From positions 1 to 64,000 of the forward strand of contig NZ_JAGINQ010000021.1 in the NCBI RefSeq assembly GCF_017876165.1: DNA of 64,000 nucleotides, in the 5' to 3' direction. A program made the translations under genes and the position numbers. The DNA comes from Azospirillum soli. GTDB lineage: Bacteria > Pseudomonadota > Alphaproteobacteria > Azospirillales > Azospirillaceae. This document shows positions 16,415 to 24,851 of the stretch, one piece after another (positions within the stretch are counted from its first letter, which is position 1; every line of letters starts with the position of its first letter). The notes beneath the pieces were generated by a model that searched no databases, had not been told where the DNA came from, and was given only the letters and a program-made list of their open reading frames with translations.

Positions 16415-18445
16415 TCAATGCGCGTGGGACGACAGGCTGCTGCCGGGCAGGGATACGCGAACGTACTGCATCATGCCCTGGTCCTCGTGGTCTAGGATGT
16501 GGCAGTGCAGGACGAAGTCGCCGATGTAGCGGCGGTAGCGGGTCCGCACCTCGACCCGGTAGTTGGACTTCACGAACAGCGTGTCCTTCCACACGCCCTT
16601 CAGCAAGGCGTAGTCGATTTCCTTCTCCCGCTCTTCCGGCTTCAGCTTGGCCAGTTCCTTCGGGTCGGTGACGTCCACGCCGTTGGGGTTCAGGATGCGG
16701 ACGACTTGGAAGGGGTTGACGTGGATGTGGAAGGGATGGCCGATCGGGCCGCCGTTCACCGTCGTGGAGGTCAGCGTCCATTCGTCCACGCCGCCCAGCG
16801 TCAGCGCGCGGTCGACTCGGCCGGGCTCGAAGGGCTGGTGGTTGACGCCGAAACGCGCGGGGCTGCTGGTGACGTCGATGCCGAAGATCAGGTCCTGGCG
16901 GCCGGTCACTTCGGCGGCGGTGATGGTCGGGTGGGGGACGAAGGCGGCCAGCGACAGATCCTTCAACTCGTTCTCCACCGTGCCGCGCACGTCCTGCGGC
17001 AGGGTCTTGGCGCCGTCCAGCAGGGCCGCCCGGACCAGTTCGGTGCCGTCGCCCGAGAAAGGCTTGCCGCCGCGCACCTGCACGAAGGCCAGCAGGCTGG
17101 TCTTTTCCTTCTGCGCGTTGATGGTGGAGGTGGTGTCCAGCTCCGCATCCACCACGCAATAGTCACCCTCCTCCGGGAAGGCGGCCAGCACGTCGGTGCG
17201 GTAGCCCGGCTCGTGCACGATGGTCTCCTCGCGCACCGCCGCGGCCTGGGTCAGGCCGTCGCGGGCGATGGAGAACAGGCCGACGCGCGGGCCGTTGCAG
17301 TTGTCCTTCACCCAGCTTTCCATTTCGGCGCGGGTGAAAGCGGTGACCGGGGCGGGGGAAGGCTTCAGCTTGCGGACCTCCAGGCCGATGGTCTCGCGCA
17401 CGCCGGCGTGCAGGAAACGCCAGCGCTCCACGCGGCCGGCCTCAACACCGCTGACGATGGGCTGCACGACGCCGTTGATGGAGGTGGCGCGGCCGGACTG
17501 GTCCCAGACGCCGGGGGCGAACAGGGCGTAGTTGTTGACCACGCCGACGTCACCGGCGTCGCAGGTCCAGTGGCCATCCTTGTCCTTCTTGATGGCCCCG
17601 CTGCCGTCGTAGCAGGCGTAGGGGACCTGCTGCATGACGAACAGGCGCTCTGTGAAGGCGGTACCGTTGGCGGTCTGCAGGATGGTGTCGATGTCGCCGG
17701 TCTTGTCGATCTCACCGTTCGCCTTCGCGGTCGGCGCGCGGTTGCCCATGACGATCAGGGCGCCGGCCATGCCGCTGCCCACCTGGATGGCGGTCGAGCC
17801 GTGGCGGTGCGGGTGGTACCAAAAGGTGCCGGCCGGGTGGTCGGGCGGGATGTTGTATTCATGCTGGAACGAGACGCCCGGCTGGATTTCCAGCAGCACG
17901 TTGTCGCTGTTGCCCGACGGCGAGACCCACAGGCCGTGCCCGTGCAGGTTCGTGGTGTTGAAGCAGTTGGGGATGTTGTGGTTGCCCTGCGGGTTGACGC
18001 ACTCGTCCAGCGGCAGCGTGTTGTTCACGTCGATGCGGACGGTCTCGCCGGGCAGGACGCGGGCGGTCGGGCCGACCAGGCTGTCGTTGTAGGTGCGCAG
18101 CCGCAGCTTGTCGTTGGCGCCGGTGGCCGGGTTGTACAGCACCGCGTCCGTGTACTTCACCGTCAGCGACAGGAACGCCTCCCGCGCGGTGGGGGAGGGG
18201 CGGACCAGCAGGGCGTCGCGCCGCTGCACGGCCGGGGCCTGCGCCGCCGCGCCCGTCTGAACGTTGCCCGCGTCCTGCGGGCGCACCACGGTCAGTTCCG
18301 GCGGATTGGACACGGTCTGGGCGGTCTGCGCCAAGGCGCTGCCGCCGCCGAGCATGGCGCAGGCGGCGGTTCCCAGAACCAAGCCGCGGAATCCACGTCC
18401 GCCAAGGTGGAGGGCAGGGCGCCTGGATGACGATAAAGGTTTCAT
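16415..18445 (-). CDS. Multicopper oxidase (periplasmic), copy 1
   Basis: 676 residues from ATG 18445, preceded by GAGGGAAC. A signal peptide covers about residues 1-40. All four copper-ligand clusters are present: LHGHGLWVSPSG (about 165), WYHPHRHGS (about 210), HPFHIHVNPFQ (about 570) and HCHILDHEDQGMMQ (about 650). The enzyme couples one-electron oxidation of a substrate to four-electron reduction of oxygen in the periplasm. It is longer than CueO- or laccase-like enzymes because of a large insertion between the second and third clusters. It is divergent from a GMC dehydrogenase operon that carries a second oxidase; a shared role is likely. Confidence 0.9.
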   Translation of the reverse strand: MKPLSSSRRPALHLGGRGFRGLVLGTAACAMLGGGSALAQTAQTVSNPPELTVVRPQDAGNVQTGAAAQAPAVQRRDALLVRPSPTAREAFLSLTVKYTDAVLYNPATGANDKLRLRTYNDSLVGPTARVLPGETVRIDVNNTLPLDECVNPQGNHNIPNCFNTTNLHGHGLWVSPSGNSDNVLLEIQPGVSFQHEYNIPPDHPAGTFWYHPHRHGSTAIQVGSGMAGALIVMGNRAPTAKANGEIDKTGDIDTILQTANGTAFTERLFVMQQVPYACYDGSGAIKKDKDGHWTCDAGDVGVVNNYALFAPGVWDQSGRATSINGVVQPIVSGVEAGRVERWRFLHAGVRETIGLEVRKLKPSPAPVTAFTRAEMESWVKDNCNGPRVGLFSIARDGLTQAAAVREETIVHEPGYRTDVLAAFPEEGDYCVVDAELDTTSTINAQKEKTSLLAFVQVRGGKPFSGDGTELVRAALLDGAKTLPQDVRGTVENELKDLSLAAFVPHPTITAAEVTGRQDLIFGIDVTSSPARFGVNHQPFEPGRVDRALTLGGVDEWTLTSTTVNGGPIGHPFHIHVNPFQVVRILNPNGVDVTDPKELAKLKPEEREKEIDYALLKGVWKDTLFVKSNYRVEVRTRYRRYIGDFVLHCHILDHEDQGMMQYVRVSLPGSSLSSHAH

Positions 18446-18743
18446 GTTCCCTCTGGCAAGTTCCTCCCGCCACCATTGCGGGCACAAAAATGACATTCAG
18501 GCAACTTACCTTCGTCAAGAGCGTCCATAGCACGCCGTTGTACTCATATTTCTGGAAATGAAGGCACGTCAAAGATGCTCGCGGGGATTGCCAGACCCTG
18601 CGGCTTGATGACGCTTGCCGGATTTACAGCCTCTGCTATAGATTGACGCAATATTACGAAAAACCTCCATAGCGCGCACGATCATGTGCAATCAGGCTGG
18701 ATGGTTGATTAGGGCGGCACTTCTGCAAGAGCGGGCGGGCAAC
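18446..18743. promoter_or_regulatory. Divergent promoter region between oxidase and dehydrogenase operon
   Basis: There is no gene here. AT-rich parts lie at 18525-18565 and 18630-18670 (CTATAGATTGACGCAATATTACG). They fit promoters for the minus-strand oxidase and the plus-strand dehydrogenase. No copper-responsive palindrome was recognised. Confidence 0.4.
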
Positions 18744-19301
18744 ATGACGGACAGGGTGACGACTCCCCGGGGGAAGACAGGCCAGAAGAAAGCCACCCAG
18801 GGGAAGACAGGGAAGGGCGGTGCGACGCGACGCGACGTTCTTGCCGGTCTGGCCGGCGCCACGGCGCTGGCGGCCTTGCCGGCGGCAGCTGCCTCCGCGT
18901 CCGCGTCGGCGATGCCCGACACGTTTCTGGCGGCCTCGTCGAAGCTGTGCGGCATCACGCTCGACAAAAGCTACATCCAGCTGGCCAACACCATCTGGCA
19001 GGCGCTGGCCGCGCGGGGTGACCGGGACCTTCTCCAGATCTGCCGCATCGCCGCCACGGCGCCGGACGACGCCACGCTGGAACGCAAGCTGGTGAACAAC
19101 CCGCTGCTGTGGCCGAAGACGGAGGCGCTGATCTCCGCCTGGTACACCGGCATGGTCCCGGCGGGAGCCACGGCCGCCGCCGGCAGCAGGGTGATCACCT
19201 ACGACGATGCCCTGGCCTGGACCGTCTGCCAGGACTTCACCAAGCCGCCGGCCACCTGCGGCGGCCCGTTCGGCTACTGGCACGACGAACCCCCCGTTTA
19301 A
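18744..19301 (+). CDS. Small (Tat-targeting) subunit of membrane-type GMC dehydrogenase
   Basis: 185 residues from ATG 18744 (an upstream start at 18684 is possible). The N-terminus has a twin-arginine signal, TRRDVLAGLAGATALAALPA. The mature part, with LCGITLD near its start and PPATCGGPFGYWHDEPPV at the end, fits the small subunit of sorbitol/glucose/gluconate FAD dehydrogenases (FAD-SLDH family). This subunit is needed to export the cofactor-loaded large subunit through Tat. The large subunit starts 28 bp downstream. Confidence 0.85.
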   Translation: MTDRVTTPRGKTGQKKATQGKTGKGGATRRDVLAGLAGATALAALPAAAASASASAMPDTFLAASSKLCGITLDKSYIQLANTIWQALAARGDRDLLQICRIAATAPDDATLERKLVNNPLLWPKTEALISAWYTGMVPAGATAAAGSRVITYDDALAWTVCQDFTKPPATCGGPFGYWHDEPPV

Positions 19302-19328
19302 CGGCCGCCAGCATCTCAAGGAGACGAC

Positions 19329-21048
19329 ATGGACCGGATCGAGGAAAGCGGCCCGGCGCGGGAAACGCTCCAGGCCGACGTGCTGGTGATCGGCGCGGGC
19401 GTGGCCGGCGGCCTGATGGCCTATGAGCTGGCGCGGCAGAAGCGCAGCGTGACGATTCTGGAGGCCGGACCGGAGATCGACCGCGACAAGGCGGTCGCCC
19501 GCTTCCGCGCCGATCCGACCAAGGGCGCCAACGCGCCCTACGAGAACGCCCCCTACGCCCCCTGCCCGGACGACCAGGACCCCTGGGTCTTTTACGGCCA
19601 GCAGCCACAGGGCAACACCTCGCCCAAGACGCAGTTGGCCTTCCAGGGCCTGTACCTGCGCGGGGTCGGCGGCACCTCCTGGCACTTCACCGGCCATGCC
19701 GAGCGCTTCCACCCCAACGACTTCCGCATGAAGAGCGTCTATGGGGTGGGCCGCGACTGGCCAGTCTCCTACGAAGAGCTGGAGCCCTGGTACCTGAAGG
19801 CCGAGGTCGCCTGGGGCGTGGCCGGCGGGCCGGACACCATCGGGCCGCCGCGCAACGCGCCGTACCCACTGCCGCCGGTGCCGATCTCCTTCCTCGACCG
19901 CATGGTTATGGCGGCGGCGGAACCGCTGGGCTGGGCTGTCGGCGGCTACCCGCACGCCCGCGTGTCGCTGCCGCAGGGCTACGACGGCCGGCCGCAATGC
20001 TGCGGCAACGCCAGCTGCCGCTTCATCTGCCCCATCGCGGCGAAGTACGACGGCTCCGTCCACGTCATGAAGGCGGTGACGGAAGGGGCCAAGCTGATGC
20101 ACGGCCGCGTCGTCTACAACATCGACGTGGCCGCGGACGGGCAGGTCGAAAAGGTGCAGTACCGGCTGGCCGACGGCGGCTGGGGCGAGGCGCGCGCCAA
20201 GCTGTTCGTGCTGGCCGCCCACGCCATCGAAACGCCGAAGCTTCTGCTGATGTCCACCCGCCGCGGCACGGCGGGTGTCGCCAACAGCTCCGGCCTCGTC
20301 GGGCGCAACCTGATGTGCAACGTGGACATCGACACGCAGGGCTACGCGCCCAGCCCCGTCTGGCCGTTCCGTGGTCCGGTCAGCGCGACCGGCGGCGTCA
20401 CCGGCCTGCGCGACGGGCCGTTCCGCGCCAATCAGGCGGCGGCGGCCACCTTCATCGTCAATGGCGGCTTCAACATGAGCCTGGGCGCCATCAACGAGGC
20501 GCAGCAGGCCATCAAGCAGAAGCTGGTCGGGGCGGAGCTGCGCAACCGCATCCACGACAACACCTCGCGCCAGGTGCATCTGTCCAGCTCGGTCGAGGTG
20601 CTGCCGGACACGGAGAACACCGTCGCCCCGGACTGGACGCGCCGCGACGCGCTGGGCCTGCCGCTGCCGAAGGTGAACTTCCGCATCGACGACTACACCC
20701 TTCGCGGCTGGAACGCGGCCAAGGACCGCGACCGCGCCATCCTTGGAGCGGATGGGGGCGACCTGCATTTCCCCCGTGGTCTCGGGCGAGCGGTACGGCA
20801 AGGCCTGCCCCTCCCCGCAGGAGGCCGAACCGACCGTCGATTACGCGATCATCGGCGGCACGGCGGTCATGGGCGACGACCCCAAGACCTCCGTCGTGGA
20901 TCGGTTCGGGCGCAGCCACGACCACCCGAACCTGTTCATCCTGGGCACGTCGGCCTACCCGACGATCACGATCTGCTCGCCGTCGCTGACGCTGGCAGCA
21001 CTCACGCTGCGCGCCGCCGACCACATCGTCGCGCGCGGACTCGCGTGA
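19329..21048 (+). pseudogene. GMC oxidoreductase large subunit, interrupted by a frameshift
   Basis: From ATG 19329 the frame encodes a FAD-binding GMC enzyme: VLVIGAGVAGG at the dinucleotide fold, a cysteine cluster CCGNASCRFICP (about 224-235) that probably binds a 3Fe-4S centre, and a substrate domain up to AKDRDRAI. At about 20740 the frame breaks. The rest of the domain, with TAVMGDDPKTSVVD and TSAYPTITICSPSLTLAALTLRAADHI, continues in the +1 frame to TGA 21048. One extra base in ATCCTTGG would explain it. Otherwise full length (about 570 residues). It belongs with the small subunit as a periplasmic sugar or alcohol dehydrogenase. A sequencing error is possible. Confidence 0.85.
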
Positions 21049-21065
21049 AGGGGAGGACCGACGCC

Positions 21066-22526
21066 ATGACCTTCGCCATCAACCGCCGCACCCTGCTCGA
21101 AGGCGGCCTGTGCCTCGCCGCCGCCGCCGCCTCGGGGGCCGGCTGCACCACGCTGCTGAACGCCGGGACCAAGGGACAGCCGCTGTGGCAGCCGCCGCAG
21201 GCCCGATCCTCGGGCGGCGTGCTCGCCACCGACGTGCGGGCCGCTTATTCCCGCTTCGATTTGGCCGGCAAGCCGGTCAGCCTGCGCGGTTACGACGGTC
21301 TGCCGGTCGGGCGCACGCTGCGCGTCCGCGCCGGCGACCTGTTGCGCCTGCACCTGTCGAACGACCTGCCGTGGGAGCCGGGCGGGGAGATGTGCGGAGG
21401 CAACATCCCGCACGCCTTCAACACCACCAACATGCACCTGCACGGGGTCCACGTCTCGCCCAACCAGCCGAGCGACGACATCCTGCTGAACCTCGTGCCC
21501 AAGGGGCCGCAGAAGGCCGGGTCGATCCACGCTTTCCAGTACGTCTACAACATCGGGGCCGATCACCCGCCGGGCACCTATTTCTACCACGCCCACTATC
21601 ACGGCGCGGTGGCGTTGCAAGTGGCCAGCGGCATGGCCGGCTGCCTGATCATCGAAGGGGCGGTGGACGACATCCCGGAAATCCGGGCGGCCACGGAACG
21701 CGTCCTGATGGTGCAGAGCCAGTGCGTGGGTCCGGACGGCACCTGCGAGAACGAAACGCTGCTGAACCTGCCCGGCCCGACCTACGTCAACGCGCAGCTG
21801 ATGCCGGAGCTGTCCATGGCACCGGGAGAGGTGCAGCGCTGGCGGCTGGTCAACGCCACCCACGACCGCCTGCTGCGCCTGACGGTGCCGGAGCCGCTGA
21901 CGTCCGTGCTGCTGTGCACCGACGGCAACCCGCTGCCCATGGCGCGCCCCCTGGCGGGGCCGCTGCCGCTGGTGCCGGGCAACCGCGCCGATCTGCTGGT
22001 CAAGGCGCCGCGCCGCCCCGGCCGCTACACGGTGGACGGCGGCGGCACCATCGGCCCGATCGCCACCGTCGTCGTGGAGGACGCGCCCGCCAGGGACCAG
22101 CCGCTGTTCTCCGGCGCGCTGCCGTCCTACCGCCATCTGGCGCCGATCAGCGACACGGAAGTGACCATGGGCCGGCGGCTGGAATTCGGCATGACCGGCG
22201 CGCCGCAGCATGTGACCTACACGATCAACGGCGTCCCCTTCTCCTGCGAGACGCCCTGGTCGATCCCGCTGAACGCGGTGGAGGAGTGGGAGATCTATAA
22301 CCAGACCAACGACCCGCACCCCTTCCACATCCACGTCAACCCGTTCCAGATGGTCTCCGGCGGCAACGTCGATCCGGGGCTGTGGCTGGACACGGTGGAG
22401 CTGCCGCCGAACAAGCGCGTGCGCTTCCGCACCCGCTTCCTGGACTACACCGGCCTGTTCGTCTTCCACTGCCACACCCTGCCGCACGAGGACATGGGCA
22501 TGATGCAGGCCGTTAAGGTCGTGTGA
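21066..22526 (+). CDS. Multicopper oxidase (Tat-exported), copy 2
   Basis: 486 residues from ATG 21066, 17 bp after the dehydrogenase large subunit. The N-terminus NRRTLLEGGLCLAAAAASGAGC resembles a Tat signal and may end in a lipobox. Copper clusters: HLHGVHVSPN (about 123), YFYHAHYHG (about 172), HPFHIHVNPF (about 417), HCHTLPHEDMGMMQ (about 468). It is a laccase-like oxidase of standard three-domain size. The third gene of comparable dehydrogenase operons is normally a c-type cytochrome; here an oxidase takes that place and may accept the electrons from the flavoenzyme (inference). Confidence 0.9.
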   Translation: MTFAINRRTLLEGGLCLAAAAASGAGCTTLLNAGTKGQPLWQPPQARSSGGVLATDVRAAYSRFDLAGKPVSLRGYDGLPVGRTLRVRAGDLLRLHLSNDLPWEPGGEMCGGNIPHAFNTTNMHLHGVHVSPNQPSDDILLNLVPKGPQKAGSIHAFQYVYNIGADHPPGTYFYHAHYHGAVALQVASGMAGCLIIEGAVDDIPEIRAATERVLMVQSQCVGPDGTCENETLLNLPGPTYVNAQLMPELSMAPGEVQRWRLVNATHDRLLRLTVPEPLTSVLLCTDGNPLPMARPLAGPLPLVPGNRADLLVKAPRRPGRYTVDGGGTIGPIATVVVEDAPARDQPLFSGALPSYRHLAPISDTEVTMGRRLEFGMTGAPQHVTYTINGVPFSCETPWSIPLNAVEEWEIYNQTNDPHPFHIHVNPFQMVSGGNVDPGLWLDTVELPPNKRVRFRTRFLDYTGLFVFHCHTLPHEDMGMMQAVKVV

Positions 22527-22639
22527 TCCGCGACCCAGCGATAAAAAGTCTCATTTTCTGCACGTTTTTAAACTTATAGATTGCAGGCCGAGAGAACGCA
22601 TCGCCCCTTCCGGGCCCAATCAATGAACGGAGAACCCCG

Positions 22640-23623
22640 ATGAAGGGAATCAGCCGCGGCCTCAAGGCCATCGGCATGCTGGCCGCCGCGACGGTCCTGT
22701 GCCTCGCTCACCCGGCGGCGGCCGAGTATCCGGAGCGGCCGATTCGGTTGATCGTGGCCTTCCCGCCGGGCGGTTCCACCGACTTGTCGGCGCGATCGCT
22801 CGCCAGCTTCCTGCAAAAGGAACTGGGCGAAGGCGTGAACGTAATGGTGGAGAACCGTCCCGGCGCCAGCGGCGAAATCGGCTTCACCGCGCTGGCCGAG
22901 GCCAAGCCCGACGGCTACACGATCGGTTTCATCAACTCCCCGAACGTGCTGACGATTCCGATCGAGCGGAAGCCCCGTTTTGATTGGCGTGCGTACGATC
23001 TTCTCGGAAACGTGATCGACGATCCCGGCAACTTCTCCGTCCACAAGGACAGCGAGATACAGCCCCTGGCCGATCTCGTCGCCTATGCCAAAGCCAATCC
23101 CTTCAAGGTGACCATCGGAACGTCGGGCGTCGGATCGGACGACCATCTGGCGGTGCTGGCGTTCCAGAGGATCGCTGGCGTGAAGCTGACGCACATTCCC
23201 TTCAAGGGCTCGGCCGATGTGCAGAACGCCGTGGCGGGCCGTCACATCATGGTCGGCGCGATCAACATCGGCGAGGCGATGGCGGCGCAGGCCGGCGGTG
23301 CGCCCGTGCGGAACCTCGGCCAGATGAGCGTCCAGCGCAGCGACGTCGCCCCAGACGTGCCGACATTCAAGGAGCAGGGGTTCGACATCGTGTTCAACTC
23401 CCTGCGGGGCGCCGCCGCGCCGAAGGGCCTGCCGGAGCCGATCCGCGAGCGTCTTGCCGCCGCCGTGGCGAAGGTCGCCGCCAATCCCGAGTTTCGGGCG
23501 AAAATGAAGGCGAGCTACGCGCCCATGTCGTTCCTTTCACCGGATGCCTTCGCCGCCGCTCTGAGCACCGGCGAGGATGGAATCCGGACGCTCTGGAAGG
23601 AAACCCCGTGGGTGGAAAAATAA
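22640..23623 (+). CDS. Bug/TctC-type periplasmic binding protein
   Basis: 327 residues with a signal peptide (cleaved near HPAAA-EYPERP). PIRLIVAFPPGGSTDLSAR, NRPGASGEIG and FKGSADVQNAV are the signature strands of the tripartite tricarboxylate transporter binding-protein family, which binds carboxylates in the periplasm. No TctA or TctB membrane genes lie nearby, as is common for this family. The next gene, a D-2-hydroxyacid dehydrogenase, follows after 48 bp, suggesting uptake and oxidation or reduction of a hydroxy- or keto-acid. Confidence 0.93.
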   Translation: MKGISRGLKAIGMLAAATVLCLAHPAAAEYPERPIRLIVAFPPGGSTDLSARSLASFLQKELGEGVNVMVENRPGASGEIGFTALAEAKPDGYTIGFINSPNVLTIPIERKPRFDWRAYDLLGNVIDDPGNFSVHKDSEIQPLADLVAYAKANPFKVTIGTSGVGSDDHLAVLAFQRIAGVKLTHIPFKGSADVQNAVAGRHIMVGAINIGEAMAAQAGGAPVRNLGQMSVQRSDVAPDVPTFKEQGFDIVFNSLRGAAAPKGLPEPIRERLAAAVAKVAANPEFRAKMKASYAPMSFLSPDAFAAALSTGEDGIRTLWKETPWVEK

Positions 23624-23671
23624 GCGGGGCGGACCATCCATCGAGAACCATCCATTGATCAGGGGAAAGCG

Positions 23672-24736
23672 GTGTTCGCGGGCGTCAAGACGGTGGTGCG
23701 CTTCGACCTGTGGAGCGATCCGGCCATGGAGGAACGGTTCGGGCGCGAACCCGACATCGCCTTGACGACCTGCCGCCTCGCCGGCCCCGAAGGGGATGCC
23801 TGGGCCGCGCTGGGCGACGCGCACGTTTATCAGATCTCCGCCGCCCGGAACGAACTGCCGCGCCAGTGGCACGCCGGGGCCGACCTGCTTGAACACTGCC
23901 CCCGGCTGCTCTGCGTGTCGTCCTCGGGGGCGGGGTATGACACGGTCGATGTCGCGGCCTGCACGAAGGCCGGTGTGCTGGTCGTCAATCAGGCCGGCGG
24001 CAACGCCCAATCGGTCGCCGAGCACACCATCGGCCTGATGCTCGACCTGTCCAGGCGGATCAGCGAAAGCGACCGGCGGCTGCGCCGCGAACGCGGCTTC
24101 AAGCGCGAAGACGTCATGGGCCGCGAGATCAGCGGCAAGACCATCGGACTGGTCGGGATCGGCCATGTCGGACGGCGGGTCGCCGGGCTGGCGCACGCCT
24201 TCGGCATGACCGTCCTTGCCCACGACCCCCATCTGACCGGCGAGGAGATCGCCAGTCGCGGCGCGATCCCCGTGGCGATGAACGATCTGCTGGAACGGTC
24301 GGATGTCGTGTCGCTGCACTGCCCGCGCGACGAAGGCACGCTCGGGATGATGGACGCGGCGGCGTTCGCCCGGATGAAGACAGGCGCCGTCTTCATTTCC
24401 ACGGCGCGCGGCGGCATCCATGACGAGGCCGCGCTGGCCGACGCCCTTCGGCGCGGGCACGTCGGCGGCGCCGGGCTCGATGTCTGGGACGAGGAACCGC
24501 CGCCGCTCGATCATCCGCTCCTCGCGCAGGACAACGTCGTCGCGACCTATCACACGGCCGGCGTGACGCCGGAGGCGCGGCGCAACATGTGGGCGCTCGC
24601 TGCGGAGCAGATCGTCGGCGTGCTCAAGGGCGAGAGGCCGCCGCGACTGATCAATCCCGAGGCTTGGCCGGCCTATGCCGACCGCTTCGAAGCGGTGATG
24701 GGATTTCGCCCGGAGACGAGCACCGTCGGGTATTAG
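23672..24736 (+). CDS. NAD-dependent D-2-hydroxyacid dehydrogenase
   Basis: 354 residues from GTG 23672 behind AGGGGAAAG. The NAD-binding motif is GLVGIGHVGRRVAG (about 154-167). Catalytic residues lie in the usual places: Arg in STARGG (about 242), Glu in WDEEPPP, and His in YHTAG (about 294). It interconverts 2-keto acids and D-2-hydroxy acids in the cytoplasm. The preceding binding protein probably delivers a related acid. The exact substrate cannot be read; phosphoglycerate dehydrogenase-like naming would be over-precise. Confidence 0.9.
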   Translation: MFAGVKTVVRFDLWSDPAMEERFGREPDIALTTCRLAGPEGDAWAALGDAHVYQISAARNELPRQWHAGADLLEHCPRLLCVSSSGAGYDTVDVAACTKAGVLVVNQAGGNAQSVAEHTIGLMLDLSRRISESDRRLRRERGFKREDVMGREISGKTIGLVGIGHVGRRVAGLAHAFGMTVLAHDPHLTGEEIASRGAIPVAMNDLLERSDVVSLHCPRDEGTLGMMDAAAFARMKTGAVFISTARGGIHDEAALADALRRGHVGGAGLDVWDEEPPPLDHPLLAQDNVVATYHTAGVTPEARRNMWALAAEQIVGVLKGERPPRLINPEAWPAYADRFEAVMGFRPETSTVGY

Positions 24737-24851
24737 CCGTCTAATCGCGCCCCAGCCCGTCAATCTTTTTCCGGCTCCATTCTTTTCCGGCTACTCTTTG
24801 CCTTCGGCGGACGGCAGCCCCACATGGGGATGCGATCACCACGAGGACCCG

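Noticed and set aside
19329-22526. Apparent natural fusion of GMC dehydrogenase and multicopper oxidase (1065 residues)
   Set aside because: The GMC C-terminal domain continues in the other frame to 21048, and the oxidase has its own start and signal peptide at 21066. The fusion results from a single-base frameshift.
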